A stretch of DNA of 64,000 nucleotides from Natronomonas pharaonis DSM 2160 (GCF_000026045.1 NC_007426.1:248001-312000), one strand, 5' to 3'. Shown: positions 1 to 10,206, counted from the stretch's first letter. Numbers and translations are program-made. The notes: a model not told the origin generated them from the letters alone.

Positions 1-1545
1 TTCGGCGGCGCTCATCGGGTCGAGGTAGAGCCGCGAAACGGTGTGGCCGAGGTCGGTCGCCTCGATGGCGTCGCCGTCGCGGTCGATGAAGCCGTTCGTC
101 TCCAGATACGAAAGCGTCGTGTCGACGACCCGTTCGAGGTTGTCTTCACCGTCCCCGTGGCGGTACTGGGTGGCATACAGCGTCCGGTCGAGGAACGAAA
201 GCAGCGCCGACCGCGAGTCCGCGAAGCCGGATGCAACCGTCGCAAGCAGGTGGGTCCGCATCGACGGCTCGCGGGCGAGTTTCGATTCGACCGGCTCGGG
301 GTCGGCCCAGACGTACCGGTCCAACAGTTCATCGAGTTCGTCGTGGCTGTCGGCCAACAGTACCGCCTCGCCGTAGGGGTCTCTGCCCGGGCGGCCCGCA
401 CGACCCATCATCTGGTGGACCTCCAACACCGAAAGCGGCTGCATGCCGCCGGCGTCGCCGGAGTAGCGCCGCCAGTCGCGGACGACGACCCGTCTGGCGG
501 GCGTGTTGACGCCGGCCGCCAGCGTCGGCGTCGCACAGATGGTCTTGATAAGCCGGTCACGGAAGGCGTCCTCGACGAGGCTGCGGTGCTCGCTGGAACA
601 GCCCGCGTGGTGGAACGCCGCGCCCTGTTCGACGCAGTCGGCGAGGTCGTCGCTGGTTTCGGTGTCGGAGACAGCCCGTATCTCCTCGGCCAGCGACGAC
701 AGCGCCGCCCGCTCGTCGGCATCGAGACCGTCGACGGTCGTCTTCGCCAGCCGCTTTGCCGCGCCCTCGGCGTTCCGCCGGGAGTTCACGAACACGAGCG
801 TCGACCCGCCCTCGTCGAGGGTCTCTCTGACGACAGCCTCGGTCGGCTTCTCGGTCCGTTGTACTGGAAGTTCCTGCTGGGTGCCGTCGCCGAAATGAAG
901 CGCCTGCCCGTAGTGGACCCCTTTCCGGAGTTCGATGGGCCGCCACGAGGAGTCGACGAGTTCGGCATCGAGCCACTCGGCCATCTCGCCGGCGTTGCCG
1001 ACCGTCGCCGACAGCGCCACGACCTGCAGGTTGGGGTTGACGCGCCGGAGCTTCGCCAGCGTCACCTCAAGCGTCGGCCCCCGGTGCTCGTCGTCGACGA
1101 GGTGGACCTCGTCGGCGACGACACAGTCGAGGTCGTCTATCCACGGCGCGCCGTTGCGGACCAGCGAGTCGACCTTCTCGCTCGTGGCGACGATGATGTC
1201 CTTGTCGGCGAGCCACTCGCCGGTGTCCTCGTAGCTCCCCGTCGTGACTCCCACCGAGAGACCGTACTCTTCGAAGGCCGCAAACTCCTCGCGCTTCTCG
1301 CTGGCGAGGGCACGCAACGGAACGATGTACAGCGCCGTCCCGCCGCGGTCGATGGCCGAAAGCATCGCCAACTGGGCGACGAGCGTCTTGCCGCTGGCGG
1401 TCGGCACCGAGGCGACGAGGCTCTCGCCGTCGGCGACACCGGCGTCGACGGCCGCCGCCTGCGGCGGGTACAGCGATTCGATACCCTCCTCACGGAGGTG
1501 GTCGGCGAACCACGGCGGCACGCCGGAGACCTCGGAAACGTCCAT
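1..1545 (-). CDS. hel308: Hel308-type DNA helicase (3' end outside window)
   Basis: Superfamily 2 (Ski2-like) ATP-dependent DNA helicase, expected to unwind lagging strands at stalled forks. The visible N-terminal 515 codons start [13 protein letters not shown]. They show Walker A PTASGKT at residues 48-54, a DEVH box followed by LVDD, an ALSATV motif III, an FHHAG motif and [10 protein letters not shown] (motif VI), all in Hel308 order. Family members run about 700-800 residues, so the winged-helix end, ratchet and C-terminal HhH domains lie beyond position 1. The ATG at 1543-1545 is the natural start. A second, full-length paralogue lies at 37820-40231. Confidence 0.93.
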   Translation of the reverse strand, partial: MDVSEVSGVPPWFADHLREEGIESLYPPQAAAVDAGVADGESLVASVPTASGKTLVAQLAMLSAIDRGGTALYIVPLRALASEKREEFAAFEEYGLSVGVTTGSYEDTGEWLADKDIIVATSEKVDSLVRNGAPWIDDLDCVVADEVHLVDDEHRGPTLEVTLAKLRRVNPNLQVVALSATVGNAGEMAEWLDAELVDSSWRPIELRKGVHYGQALHFGDGTQQELPVQRTEKPTEAVVRETLDEGGSTLVFVNSRRNAEGAAKRLAKTTVDGLDADERAALSSLAEEIRAVSDTETSDDLADCVEQGAAFHHAGCSSEHRSLVEDAFRDRLIKTICATPTLAAGVNTPARRVVVRDWRRYSGDAGGMQPLSVLEVHQMMGRAGRPGRDPYGEAVLLADSHDELDELLDRYVWADPEPVESKLAREPSMRTHLLATVASGFADSRSALLSFLDRTLYATQYRHGDGEDNLERVVDTTLSYLETNGFIDRDGDAIEATDLGHTVSRLYLDPMSAAE

Positions 1546-1639
1546 TACGTCCCGTTTATGCGCCGTCCAATTTAAACGGAATGTTCGGGTCACAGCAAAG
1601 AGGGGAGCGAATCGGCACGCTGTCTGGACCCGTCATCCC

Positions 1640-1646
1640 TTTTATC
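1640..1646 (+). promoter_or_regulatory. TATA box of the ferredoxin gene
   Basis: A TTTTATC element ends 20 bp before the ATG at 1667, the spacing expected for a leaderless or near-leaderless haloarchaeal transcript. Confidence 0.5.
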
Positions 1647-1666
1647 GCGCGCGCCGAACGGCGGGC

Positions 1667-1909
1667 ATGAAGGTTCGGTTCGACCGCGAGACGTGCATCG
1701 GGATGTTCCAGTGTGTCGCCGAGTGGGACGCTTTCGAGGAAGACGAAGACGAAGGCAAGGCCGACCTCGACGGTGCTGAGGAGGTAGCGCCGGGAATCTT
1801 CGAGCGCGAGGTGCCCGAAGACGCCGAGTTCGACGCGAAGTTCGCAGCCCGGAGCTGCCCGGTCGACGCCATCGAAATCTACGACGAGGACGGCGAACAG
1901 CTCGTCTAA
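1667..1909 (+). CDS. small 3-cysteine ferredoxin (probable [3Fe-4S])
   Basis: An 80-residue acidic ferredoxin, a soluble one-electron carrier. Cysteines C10 and C16 in TCIGMFQC plus C64 in a CPVDAI motif match single-cluster bacterial-type ferredoxins. The position where a fourth cysteine or Asp would sit (residue 13) is Met. Only three cysteines are present, which is the pattern of [3Fe-4S] or remodelled ferredoxins that serve cytochromes P450. The middle (residues 24-60) is a Glu/Asp-rich halophilic insertion. The start at 1667 was chosen because a TATA element lies about 25 bp upstream; the longer frame runs into the helicase gene. The redox partner is unknown, and no P450 or ferredoxin reductase is adjacent. 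Confidence 0.85.
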   Translation: MKVRFDRETCIGMFQCVAEWDAFEEDEDEGKADLDGAEEVAPGIFEREVPEDAEFDAKFAARSCPVDAIEIYDEDGEQLV

Positions 1910-1975
1910 GCGGGTCGGAGTCGGCGGAAAGCATATGTGGGTCGGCGTTGAGCCCCCACGTGAGGTGGTACCACG

Positions 1976-2083
1976 ATGACGGCATCCGGACACGAGCGTG
2001 GTGACCGAAAACGGCTCCGCGAGTGGGCGTCGCTGACCGGTGATACGCTGCCGGCAGAAGAAGCGGGCGGAGAGGAAGCGTAA
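1976..2083 (+). CDS. possible 35-residue protein
   Basis: A short charged reading frame (MTASGHERGD..., ending EEAGGEEA) sits between the ferredoxin and the convergent mdh. A GAGGTGGT purine-rich stretch about 7 nt before the ATG could be a ribosome binding site, and a T-run follows the stop. No domain is recognised. Support is the RBS, acidic halophilic composition and lack of overlap with other genes. It could equally be untranslated. Confidence 0.4.
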   Translation: MTASGHERGDRKRLREWASLTGDTLPAEEAGGEEA

Positions 2084-2092
2084 CTGCCTTTT

Positions 2093-3007
2093 TTACGAAA
2101 TCTTGTCGTACTGGTCGGAGAGCTTCTCGGCAGCGTCGTCCATCAGCTCCGACTCGTAGTCGTCGAGGTCCCACTCGACGACTTCCTCGATGCCGTTTGC
2201 GCCGAGTTTGACCGGGACACCGAAGGCGGTGTCTTCGTAGCCGTACTCGCCGTCAAGCACGAGCGACCCCGGCAGAACCTCGCCGGTGTCGTTGAGAACG
2301 GCCTCGACCATGTGGGCGACGCCAGTCGCCGGGCCCCACTGGGTCGCGCCCTTCCGGGAGATGACGTCCATCGCGGATTCCTGCAGGTCGCCGAGAATCT
2401 CTTCTTTTTCGTCGCCGTCGAACTCGGGGTCGGCACCGTCGACACGGACCTTCGAGAAGACCGGCACCTGCGCGTCGCCGTGCTCGCCGAGAATCGTCGC
2501 CTCGACGTTCTGGACGGGAACGTCGAACCGCTCGGAGAGAACGTAGCGGAACCGCGCCGAATCAAGGCGGCCACCGAAGCCGATGACCTTGTGTCGGTCG
2601 CGGTCGCCGGCCTCGTAGAGGTGGCGGTTGAGCAGGTCGACCGGGTTCGAGGTCGTAATCGAGACGTAGTCGTCGTTGTACTCGTCCAGCGAGGCACCGA
2701 TATCCTCCATGATTGGCGCGTTGTCGCCCGCGAGGTCGATGCGGGTCTGGCCCTCTTTGCGCGGAATGCCGGCCGTGATGACGACGACATCGGAGCCTGC
2801 GGTGTCTTCGTATTCGCCCTGTACAACGGTCGTGTTGGAGTCGTAGGCGATGCCGTGGTTCGCGTCGGCGGCCTGTCCGATAGTCGTCTCCCGCTGGTCC
2901 GGGATGTCGACGAAGACCAGTTCGTCGGCGATGTCGCGGAGTGCGATGTTGTAGCCTGCAGCGGCACCGACGGTGCCGGCAGCGCCGATAATGCTAACCT
3001 TAGTCAT
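2093..3007 (-). CDS. mdh: malate dehydrogenase
   Basis: NAD(P)-dependent malate/oxaloacetate oxidoreductase of the TCA cycle (LDH-like MDH family, cytosolic). At 304 residues it has the typical haloarchaeal length. It shows the Rossmann GAAGTVG at residues 8-14, the IPRKEGQTR active-site loop whose Arg residues select malate over lactate, and the catalytic-His GEHGD motif. It is strongly acidic, as in the salt-dependent Haloarcula enzyme. The gene is monocistronic and divergent from the MFS gene. An AT-rich GTTAATC about 29 bp upstream of the ATG is a plausible TATA box. Confidence 0.96.
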   Translation of the reverse strand: MTKVSIIGAAGTVGAAAGYNIALRDIADELVFVDIPDQRETTIGQAADANHGIAYDSNTTVVQGEYEDTAGSDVVVITAGIPRKEGQTRIDLAGDNAPIMEDIGASLDEYNDDYVSITTSNPVDLLNRHLYEAGDRDRHKVIGFGGRLDSARFRYVLSERFDVPVQNVEATILGEHGDAQVPVFSKVRVDGADPEFDGDEKEEILGDLQESAMDVISRKGATQWGPATGVAHMVEAVLNDTGEVLPGSLVLDGEYGYEDTAFGVPVKLGANGIEEVVEWDLDDYESELMDDAAEKLSDQYDKIS

Positions 3008-3246
3008 AACCGTTCGGAAAAGGCGGTGGCACCCGATTAACTCTTGTCTTTCTCGGTCAGCGAAAACGCCGCTCAGAACGCGCCTCAGACGCGCTATCGA
3101 CTGAATATTAGTATACTGTCGAACTCGAAAACGTCAACTCACGTATCGGGTGGAGCGGGCTGACTCGAAGCAGGGTGGTCGGTACGAATTTGTACGCCCC
3201 ATCCCCACTGCCGTCAGTGGCAGCCAGTCGTCTCCGTCGGCTCTGG
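3008..3246. promoter_or_regulatory. divergent promoter region mdh / MFS
   Basis: This 239-bp gap holds the AT-rich element GAATATTAGTATACTG at 3103-3118, which looks like a rightward TATA region. It lies over 100 bp before the preferred MFS start, so either a leader exists or translation starts at the GTG at 3175. No other gene is seen. Confidence 0.4.
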
Positions 3247-4539
3247 ATGGACCCGCAGCGTCGCCGCTGGATAGCGTTCCTCGCGCTCGCCGGCACGTAC
3301 GCGCTCGTGTCGGTGTACCGACTCTCGACGGCCGTACTGGCCGACGAGCTGACGCGGGCCTTCTCCGTGACGGGGACTCAGCTCGGCAACCTCCATGCGT
3401 CGTTCTTCTACGTCTACGCCGCGATGCAGCTCCCGACGGGCGTGCTCGCCGACAGGCTCGGCGCGCGCCGGACCGTCACGGCCGGCGCGTTGGTGATGAG
3501 CCTCGGCGGACTGGCGTTTGCTGGCGCTGAGTCTTACGCCGTCGCGTTCGTCGGCCGGGCGCTCATCGGCCTCGGCGGGAGCGTGCTGTTTATCGCCATT
3601 CTTCGGTTCTGTGCCAACTGGTTTCGTCCCTCTGAGTTCGCCCGCATGAGCGGTATTACCATCGCCGTTTCCGGCTTCGGTGGGATACTGGCGACGACGC
3701 CGCTGGCGGTCGCAGTCGCGGCCGCCGGCTGGCGGCGAACGCTGGCCGGGCTCTCGGTGCTCGGCATCGGCCTCGCCGTCGCCGCCTACATTGTCGCTCG
3801 TGACTCCCCTGTCGATGCGGGGCTGGAGCCGATGTCGGGTGTCGACACGCCCGGTGCGTCGTCGCTACGGGACGTACTCGCGAACGCCCGAACGGTTTTA
3901 GGCGAGGTTGAGACGTGGCTCTGTGGTGCGGTGCTTTTCGCCGGGACGGGTATCAACATCACTGTCGTCGGCCTGTGGGGGATTCCGTATCTGGTGCAGA
4001 CGTACGGGTTTTCGGTGACGACCGCCTCGACGTACACGCTATTGGGAAGCGCGGGGCTGCTCGTGGGGCCGCCAGTCGTCGGGACCGTCTCCGACCGGCT
4101 CTCCCGACGGCGCGACACCGAGGCCGGCACCGGTGGTCGGACGCGGCTCATCGTCGTCGGGATGGCGCTGTATGCGGCCGCGTTCGCGCTGCTTGCGGTC
4201 ACCGGTGCGCCGCCAACCGCAGTGGTTGCCGTGGTCTTTTTCGCCTCTGGCGGCCTCGCCGGCGCGTACGCGCTGACCTACGCGGTCGTCAAGGAGCGCC
4301 ACGACGCGTCGGCTTCGGGCGTGTCGACGGGGACCATCAACATGATGGCGTTCAGCGGCGCGGCGGTGCTGCCGACGGCCATGGGGTATGCGCTCGATGC
4401 GTACTGGACCGGCGAGACAATCGGCGGGGCGCGCGTCTACACCGAGTTCGGCTATCAGGTCGCCTTCGGACTGACCGCGCTCGTGGCCTTCGGCGCGTTC
4501 CTGTCGGCTGTCTGGCTTCATTACCGCGTCTCCCGGTAG
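3247..4539 (+). CDS. MFS transporter
   Basis: A 430-residue polytopic membrane protein of the major facilitator superfamily with about 12 hydrophobic segments. The loop after TM2, TGVLADRLGARRTV, is the classic MFS G-X-X-X-D-R/K motif A. A central hydrophilic loop carries the DSPVDAGLEPMSG sequence, reminiscent of nitrate/sugar-phosphate-type carriers. Substrate is not assignable. An upstream GTG at 3175 would add 24 residues; the ATG at 3247 (MDPQRRRW) gives a normal cytosolic N-terminus. The next gene, an SDR, follows after 49 bp but has its own TATA-like element near 4559. Confidence 0.88.
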   Translation: MDPQRRRWIAFLALAGTYALVSVYRLSTAVLADELTRAFSVTGTQLGNLHASFFYVYAAMQLPTGVLADRLGARRTVTAGALVMSLGGLAFAGAESYAVAFVGRALIGLGGSVLFIAILRFCANWFRPSEFARMSGITIAVSGFGGILATTPLAVAVAAAGWRRTLAGLSVLGIGLAVAAYIVARDSPVDAGLEPMSGVDTPGASSLRDVLANARTVLGEVETWLCGAVLFAGTGINITVVGLWGIPYLVQTYGFSVTTASTYTLLGSAGLLVGPPVVGTVSDRLSRRRDTEAGTGGRTRLIVVGMALYAAAFALLAVTGAPPTAVVAVVFFASGGLAGAYALTYAVVKERHDASASGVSTGTINMMAFSGAAVLPTAMGYALDAYWTGETIGGARVYTEFGYQVAFGLTALVAFGAFLSAVWLHYRVSR

Positions 4540-4588
4540 CAGCGGTCGGTACCCGCAGCTATATTCGACTGTCGGCCCCAGATGCAGT

Positions 4589-5326
4589 ATGCTCAGTCCG
4601 GACTGTGCCGGCCGCACCGCGTTGGTCACCGGGAGCGCCCGCGGCGTCGGGCGCGCGTTCGCGCTGGCGCTTGCCGACGCCGGCGCTGACGTGGCCGTTC
4701 ATTACAACACCAGCGAGGCCGCCGCCGAAGCCACCGCCGAGGAGGCCCGTGAACGGGATGTCGATGCCGTCGCTGTTTCGGCGGACATAACCAGCGAGGA
4801 GGCGGTCGACGGCTGTTTCGACACCATCGAAGAGACGCTCGGGCCGGTCGACATCCTCGTCAACAACGTCGGCGACTTCGCGCCGGAACATTGGGCGGAT
4901 ATCGACATCGAAACGTGGCGGCGAGTCATCGAGACGAACCTCACCGGGACGATGCTGTGTTCGAAGCGCGCGCTCGGGCCGATGCGTGGGTCGGAGTGGG
5001 GTCGCATCGTCAACGTCGGCTACGCCGCCGCCGAACGGGCGGCCGTCGCGCCGAAGAACTTCCCGTACTTCGTCGCCAAGACCGGCGTGCTCATGTTCAC
5101 GCGCATGCTCGCCGCCGACACGACGGACGACGGCATCACCGTCAACGCCGTCTCGCCGTACGTCGTCGAGACGAGCGACGCCTTCCCCGAGACAGCCCCG
5201 CGCGGCCGCTGGGCGGCCCCCGATGACCTCGTGCAGGCGATGTTGTTTTTCGTCGACGAGGACTCGGGGTACATCAGCGGCGAGAACATCGAAGTCGACG
5301 GCGGCTGGTTGCCCGAATCGGTGTAG
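4589..5326 (+). CDS. SDR-family oxidoreductase lacking the catalytic serine
   Basis: A 245-residue short-chain dehydrogenase/reductase of FabG type. The coenzyme loop [10 protein letters not shown], the NNVGD motif, the YFVAK (Y-x3-K) pair and the PYVV/NAVSP end of the fold are present. The Ser that normally lies 13 residues before the Tyr is absent: no Ser or Thr occurs between VNVG and the YFVAK Tyr, the position being Ala in an [10 protein letters not shown] stretch. It may therefore be a non-canonical or non-catalytic SDR. The substrate is unknown. The ATG is followed by a normal N-terminal beta strand (RTALVTGS). The neighbouring MFS gene suggests nothing firm. Confidence 0.9.
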   Translation: MLSPDCAGRTALVTGSARGVGRAFALALADAGADVAVHYNTSEAAAEATAEEARERDVDAVAVSADITSEEAVDGCFDTIEETLGPVDILVNNVGDFAPEHWADIDIETWRRVIETNLTGTMLCSKRALGPMRGSEWGRIVNVGYAAAERAAVAPKNFPYFVAKTGVLMFTRMLAADTTDDGITVNAVSPYVVETSDAFPETAPRGRWAAPDDLVQAMLFFVDEDSGYISGENIEVDGGWLPESV

Positions 5327-5406
5327 CAGGGATTGAGCGGCCGTCCCGAGCGGCGTCGTTGCCCGCAACCGACAGCGTTTCACAGCGCCGGACCGTCACT
5401 CCGCTA

Positions 5407-8340
5407 ATGACCGACGACATCGTCGTTCGCGGTGCCTCCGAGCACAACCTCAAGGACATCGACGTGTCCATCCCCCGCGAGGAGTTCACCGTCGTCACGG
5501 GCCTTTCGGGGTCCGGCAAGTCGTCGCTCGCGTTCGAAACCGTCTATGCCGAGGGCCAGCGCCGGTATATCGAGTCGCTGTCGGCCTACGCCAGAAACTT
5601 CCTCGGCCAGATGGACAAACCACAGGTCGAGAACGTCGAGGGGCTGTCGCCGGCCATCTCCATCGACCAGAAGAACGCCGCCAACAACCCCCGGTCGACG
5701 GTCGGGACCGTCACCGAACTCCACGACTACCTCCGGTTGCTGTATGCGCGTGTCGGCACGCCGCACTGTCCCGAGTGTGGCCGCGAGGTCGGCGAACAGA
5801 GCGCCCAGCAGATGGTCCGTCGACTGTTGGAGCTTCCGGACGGGACGCGGGCGAAACTCTGTGCGCCGGTCGTCCGCGACCAGAAAGGCGCATTCGAAGA
5901 TACCTTCTCCGAACTCGTCAGCGAGGGCTACACCCGAATTGAGGTCGACGGCGAGGAGTACGACCTCTCGATGGAGACGCCGGACCTCGATGAGAACTAC
6001 GACCACACTATCGACGTTGTCGTCGACCGGGTGAAGCTACGAGCGTCGGACCGCTCCCGCATCACCGACTCCGTCGAGACGGCACTACAAGAGGCCGACG
6101 GCGTCCTGAAGGTCATTCTTCCGGACCCGCCGGCCGAGGCGGACATCGGCACCGAAGCGCGGTCGACCGGTGACCTCGCCGGCGACGACGACGAGCGATT
6201 GACCGCCGAGTTTTCCGAGGAACTGGCCTGTACCCACTGCGGTATCGACCTGCCGGAAATCGAGACACGGTCGTTCTCGTTTAATTCGCCGCACGGAGCC
6301 TGCCCCGACTGCGAAGGTATCGGGGAGACCAAGGAGGTCGACGAGGACCTCGTCGTTACCGACCCGACGAAGCCGATAAAAGACGTATTCGAGCCGTGGA
6401 GCTACAGCCGCTCCTACTACCGCACGCGGCTCGACAGCGTCGCTGCGCATTTCGGCGTCGATGTCGAGACGCCGTTTGAAGACCTCGACGAGGACGTTCA
6501 GCGCCAGTTCCTCTACGGCACCGACGAGGAAGTCGTCTTCGAGCGACAGACCAAAAACGGCACCAGGCGGAAGGAAAAGCGCTTCGAGGGCGTCATGCCG
6601 AACCTCGAACGCCGGTACGTCGAAACCGACTCCGACAGCACCCGCGAGCACATCGAGACGTACATGGCGACAACGACGTGTCCGTCCTGCGATGGAACCC
6701 GCCTCAAGCCGGAATCGCGGGCGGTGCTGGTCGCCGACACCGCCATCACCGAGGTCAACCGGATGTCAATCGGCGACGCGCTGGAGCACTTCGAGACGCT
6801 CGATGCCGACCTCGGTGAACGCGAGCGGACTATCGCCGAGGAGATTCTGAAAGAAATCCGCGCCCGCCTCGGGTTCATGGAGGAAGTCGGGCTCGAATAC
6901 CTGACACTCGACAGGGAGGCCTCGACGCTGTCGGGCGGCGAGAGCCAGCGTATCCGGCTGGCAACACAGGTCGGGTCCGGGCTCGTCGGCGTTCTCTACG
7001 TGCTCGACGAGCCGTCCATTGGCCTCCACCAGCGGGACAACGACAAGCTGCTCGACACGCTTGAGGGGCTTCGGGACCTCGGCAACACACTCGTCGTCGT
7101 CGAACACGACGAGGAGACGATGTGGCGGGCGGACAACATCATCGACATGGGTCCCGGCCCCGGCAAACGCGGCGGCGACGTCGTCGCCAACGGCGATGTC
7201 GAGGACGTGATGGCGACCGAAGAATCGGTGACCGGCGATTATCTGGCCGGCCGGCGAGAGATTCCGGTTCCCGACGAGCGGCGGGAGGCAGACGGCTACC
7301 TCACCGTCCGTGGCGCACGCCAGCACAACCTCCGGGGCGTCGATGTCGACTTCCCGATGGGCTGTTTCACCGCGATTACCGGCGTGTCCGGCTCCGGCAA
7401 GTCGACGCTGCTGCACGAGATTCTTTATAAAGGACTGGTCCGGCGGATGAACGACACCGATGTCAACCCAGGTGAGCACGACGACATCGAAGGTATCGAC
7501 GACATCGAGACGGTCCGTCTCATCGACCAATCGCCCATCGGCCGGACGCCGCGGTCCAACCCCGCGACCTACACCGGTGTCTTCGATTACATCCGCGAGC
7601 TGTTCGCCGAGACCAAGCTCGCCAAGCAGCGTGGCTACGCGAAGGGCCGCTTTTCGTTCAACGTCAAGGGCGGCCGCTGTGAGGCCTGTGGCGGACAGGG
7701 AACGGTCAAAATTGACATGAACTTCCTGTCGGACGTCTACGTTCCCTGCGAGGAGTGCGACGGCGCACGCTACAACGACGAGACGCTCGATGTGACCTAC
7801 AAGGGAGCGACAATCTCCGATGTCCTCGACATGGAGGTCGACGAAGCCCACGAGTTCTTCGAGGGGCATTCGGGCATCCGCCGCCGCCTCAAGCTGCTGC
7901 AGGATGTCGGCCTCGGCTACATGCGGCTCGGCCAGCCGTCGACGACGCTGTCCGGTGGGGAGGCCCAGCGCATCAAACTCGCCGAGGAACTCGGCAAGCA
8001 GGATACGGGGAACACGCTGTATCTCCTCGACGAACCGACCACCGGCCTCCACAGCGCCGACGAACGGAAGCTCATCGACGTGCTTCACCGCCTGACTGAC
8101 GACGGCAACACGGTCGTGGTCGTCGAACACGAACTCGACCTCGTCAAGAACGCCGACCACATCGTCGACCTCGGGCCGGAGGGCGGCGACGGCGGCGGCG
8201 ACATCGTCGCCGAAGGGACTCCGGAGACGGTCGCCCGCACCGACGCCTCCCACACGGGTCGCTACCTCAGAGACCACCTCCCAGCGGTCGACATGGAGGG
8301 GCCACGCGGCGGCAAGCGCCGCGCTGCTGGCGACGACTGA
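5407..8340 (+). CDS. uvrA: excinuclease ABC subunit A
   Basis: DNA damage sensor of bacterial-type nucleotide excision repair, common in haloarchaea by ancient transfer. The 977 residues include two ABC ATPase modules (Walker [10 protein letters not shown] near residue 32 and GVSGSGKST in the second half, each with an LSGGE signature). Zinc-binding cysteine modules are seen at CPECG, CTHCG...CPDC and CEACGG...CEEC. The ATG at 5407 ([10 protein letters not shown]) matches the usual UvrA start; the TTG at 5359 would add a poorly conserved tail. No uvrB or uvrC lies in the window. The first gene downstream has its own promoter, so uvrA is probably monocistronic. Confidence 0.98.
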   Translation: MTDDIVVRGASEHNLKDIDVSIPREEFTVVTGLSGSGKSSLAFETVYAEGQRRYIESLSAYARNFLGQMDKPQVENVEGLSPAISIDQKNAANNPRSTVGTVTELHDYLRLLYARVGTPHCPECGREVGEQSAQQMVRRLLELPDGTRAKLCAPVVRDQKGAFEDTFSELVSEGYTRIEVDGEEYDLSMETPDLDENYDHTIDVVVDRVKLRASDRSRITDSVETALQEADGVLKVILPDPPAEADIGTEARSTGDLAGDDDERLTAEFSEELACTHCGIDLPEIETRSFSFNSPHGACPDCEGIGETKEVDEDLVVTDPTKPIKDVFEPWSYSRSYYRTRLDSVAAHFGVDVETPFEDLDEDVQRQFLYGTDEEVVFERQTKNGTRRKEKRFEGVMPNLERRYVETDSDSTREHIETYMATTTCPSCDGTRLKPESRAVLVADTAITEVNRMSIGDALEHFETLDADLGERERTIAEEILKEIRARLGFMEEVGLEYLTLDREASTLSGGESQRIRLATQVGSGLVGVLYVLDEPSIGLHQRDNDKLLDTLEGLRDLGNTLVVVEHDEETMWRADNIIDMGPGPGKRGGDVVANGDVEDVMATEESVTGDYLAGRREIPVPDERREADGYLTVRGARQHNLRGVDVDFPMGCFTAITGVSGSGKSTLLHEILYKGLVRRMNDTDVNPGEHDDIEGIDDIETVRLIDQSPIGRTPRSNPATYTGVFDYIRELFAETKLAKQRGYAKGRFSFNVKGGRCEACGGQGTVKIDMNFLSDVYVPCEECDGARYNDETLDVTYKGATISDVLDMEVDEAHEFFEGHSGIRRRLKLLQDVGLGYMRLGQPSTTLSGGEAQRIKLAEELGKQDTGNTLYLLDEPTTGLHSADERKLIDVLHRLTDDGNTVVVVEHELDLVKNADHIVDLGPEGGDGGGDIVAEGTPETVARTDASHTGRYLRDHLPAVDMEGPRGGKRRAAGDD

Positions 8341-8405
8341 GTGACGGTTGGAACGCGTTGCTGGCAAGCGGCGTTTCGGTCTTCCGGCCGCGATTCGGAC
8401 CGAAT

Positions 8406-8412
8406 CTTAATC
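8406..8412 (+). promoter_or_regulatory. TATA-like box of the zinc-ribbon membrane protein
   Basis: CTTAATC lies 27 bp before the ATG at 8439, the expected leaderless spacing. Confidence 0.45.
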
Positions 8413-8438
8413 TACGCTGCCCTGCAACGACGGCGTAG

Positions 8439-8849
8439 ATGCCTGAGTGTCGGAACTGTGGGGCCACCCTCCGCGAGGAGTACCGCTTCTGTCCTATGTG
8501 TGCGACGCCCCAGACCGACGAAGCCTCTCGACGGCTCAACCAGTACATCGAACAGCGCGCCACGAAGCGACAGGCAAGCGGCGGGACAGCAAGCAGCAAC
8601 GGGGCAGAGAACGACGGCACGCTCAGAGGGAGGCTCCAATATGCGGCCGGCTACGTCGCTATCGTCCTCGGACTGGCGACGGTGACGGCCGTCGCCGGTG
8701 TCTTCTTTTTGCTTGCCGGGCTGTTCTTGCTGCCGCCGATACACGGCCGTATCGAATCGGCAGTAGGGCGGCGGCTTGGACCGGCACCGACAGCAGGTGT
8801 TGCTGGTGTGCTTGCCGCTTTCGGCCTCGTCGTGTTCGTCTTCCTGTGA
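8439..8849 (+). CDS. zinc-ribbon membrane protein
   Basis: A 136-residue protein with an N-terminal zinc ribbon (C4-x2-C7 and C18-x2-C21 in MPECRNCGA...FCPMC). A hydrophilic linker rich in Ser, Gly and Asn (about residues 40-65) follows, then two transmembrane segments in the C-terminal half. This zinc-ribbon-plus-TM layout is common among uncharacterised haloarchaeal proteins. It is the first of three consecutive same-strand membrane-protein genes (8439-10169), each with its own TATA-like box. Function is not recognised. Confidence 0.8.
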   Translation: MPECRNCGATLREEYRFCPMCATPQTDEASRRLNQYIEQRATKRQASGGTASSNGAENDGTLRGRLQYAAGYVAIVLGLATVTAVAGVFFLLAGLFLLPPIHGRIESAVGRRLGPAPTAGVAGVLAAFGLVVFVFL

Positions 8850-8874
8850 CCGGACGCGCCCACAACAGGTCCCT

Positions 8875-8882
8875 TTTTTATC
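8875..8882 (+). promoter_or_regulatory. TATA box of the 8904 gene
   Basis: TTTTTATC lies 22-29 bp before the ATG at 8904. Confidence 0.5.
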
Positions 8883-8903
8883 GCTCGCGGAGCGTTCTCC
8901 GGC

Positions 8904-9440
8904 ATGGAAATCAAGGACCTCGACATCCTCGCGATGGCGCTGGGCGCGGTCGCGGTCATCTTTTCGGGGTTCGTCCTCGTCTACTCCGTCTGGGGCGGGC
9001 TGGCGCTGTTTTTCGGCGGTGTACTCGCCGCCTCTATCGCGTTTGTCCGGGACCGGTCGGTGCTGGCCGGTCGGACCGTCTGGGTACTCTTTGTCTTGCT
9101 CGCGGCGGCCGGTGTCGCCGGCTTCATCGTTGGCTTCGGCGTCTTCGACTCGCCGGACCCCCGATGGGAGGCCGAGGCGACCCTCCACGACGCCGATACG
9201 GCCGACGCGACAGTCATCGTCACCGGGACGGTCGGCAACCACGGTGACGCACCCGCAGAGCGCGTCACAGTTACCGTGACGCTGTACGATGCCGACGATG
9301 AGACACTGGCGACGGGGACGACGGAGTTGACGCAGTTAGCCCCGCGGTCGACACAGCAGTTCTACCTCCGGTTCGATGAAAACCCCGGGGAGCTGTCCGC
9401 TTTCGCCGATATCGAGGTAGAACTCGATGTCGAGCCGTAG
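8904..9440 (+). CDS. membrane protein with extracytoplasmic FxLYD-like domain
   Basis: A 178-residue protein with three hydrophobic segments in the first 85 residues, followed by a beta-rich domain (about residues 90-178). That domain resembles FxLYD/CARDB-type domains: VTGTVGNHGDAPAERVTVTVTLYDADD, then a LAPRSTQQFYLRF segment. Such domains are usually exposed outside the membrane and bind partners rather than catalyse. It lies between two other small membrane proteins. Specific role unknown. Confidence 0.8.
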   Translation: MEIKDLDILAMALGAVAVIFSGFVLVYSVWGGLALFFGGVLAASIAFVRDRSVLAGRTVWVLFVLLAAAGVAGFIVGFGVFDSPDPRWEAEATLHDADTADATVIVTGTVGNHGDAPAERVTVTVTLYDADDETLATGTTELTQLAPRSTQQFYLRFDENPGELSAFADIEVELDVEP

Positions 9441-9480
9441 CACCGTCGGGAGGAGAGCCGCCGATGTGTCGGCCTGCAAG

Positions 9481-9487
9481 CTTATTC
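9481..9487 (+). promoter_or_regulatory. TATA-like box of the 9510 gene
   Basis: CTTATTC lies 23-29 bp before the ATG at 9510. Confidence 0.45.
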
Positions 9488-9509
9488 CGCTTCGGGGTGA
9501 GTTGCAGGT

Positions 9510-10169
9510 ATGGACCTCATCGCCGCCGGCGTCGTCGTCGCTGGAGTCGTGTTGCTGTTTGCCGGCGCGGCGCTTTCCGTGTATGCGACCGCGCTGCTCG
9601 GCGTCCTCATCGGGGGCGGTATCGGCTACGTCGCCGCCCCGCAGGTGCTCGGCGCTGTCGGGGCGGAGGGTATCGTCGGGCTCGTGGCCGTTATCGCCGT
9701 TGGTGGCGCGTTCGGAGCGCTGTCGGCGTATCTCGCGCTGTCGTTCGCAACGGCCATTCCCGGCTTCGTCGTTGGGGCGTACATCGGACTCTACGTCATC
9801 ACGCCGCTATTCACCGAGGGTGGACTGGTCCGCTATCTCGTGTTGCTGCTCGGCGGCGTCGGCGGGGCGCTGGTTGCCTTCACTGCGACGAAGATAGCGT
9901 TGGTCTTTATCACCGCCTTCATCGGCGCAACGCTGGCATCGCGCGCTGTGACTGTCGAGGATGTCACGGCGGCACGGGAGGCGTTCTCGCTCGACCCGAT
10001 TCTTTTCGACCCGCTGGGAACGACCGCACTCGTCGGTATCCAGGTGCCGCTGTTCGGCGTGCTGTTCGTGCTGGGCGTGCTGTCGCAGGTCGGGCTGTTC
10101 AAGCTCGGCTGGGTCGGACGGCTCGCCGGCGTACTGCCGGGCGTCGGCCGCGTCGTCGGCGATGAGTAG
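9510..10169 (+). CDS. polytopic membrane protein of unknown function
   Basis: A 219-residue, almost wholly hydrophobic protein with about seven predicted membrane segments and many Gly pairs (LIGGGIGYVAAP, VGGAFGALSAYL). The layout resembles DUF4203-type seven-TM proteins. It has few charged residues and no catalytic motif. It follows the FxLYD-like gene and precedes the flavoprotein at 10207 by 37 bp, so it may be co-transcribed with the latter. Confidence 0.78.
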   Translation: MDLIAAGVVVAGVVLLFAGAALSVYATALLGVLIGGGIGYVAAPQVLGAVGAEGIVGLVAVIAVGGAFGALSAYLALSFATAIPGFVVGAYIGLYVITPLFTEGGLVRYLVLLLGGVGGALVAFTATKIALVFITAFIGATLASRAVTVEDVTAAREAFSLDPILFDPLGTTALVGIQVPLFGVLFVLGVLSQVGLFKLGWVGRLAGVLPGVGRVVGDE

Positions 10170-10206
10170 CCGGAGAATACTTGGCCGACGACGGGCGAAC
10201 GCAAGT

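Noticed and set aside
43-1575. 510-codon open frame antisense to the Hel308 gene
   Set aside because: Arg/Val/Asp-rich translation with no domain; it is a GC-rich shadow of the helicase, whose motifs are unmistakable.
6766-8367. 533-codon open frame antisense within uvrA
   Set aside because: No recognisable motif; uvrA motifs fill the opposite strand completely.
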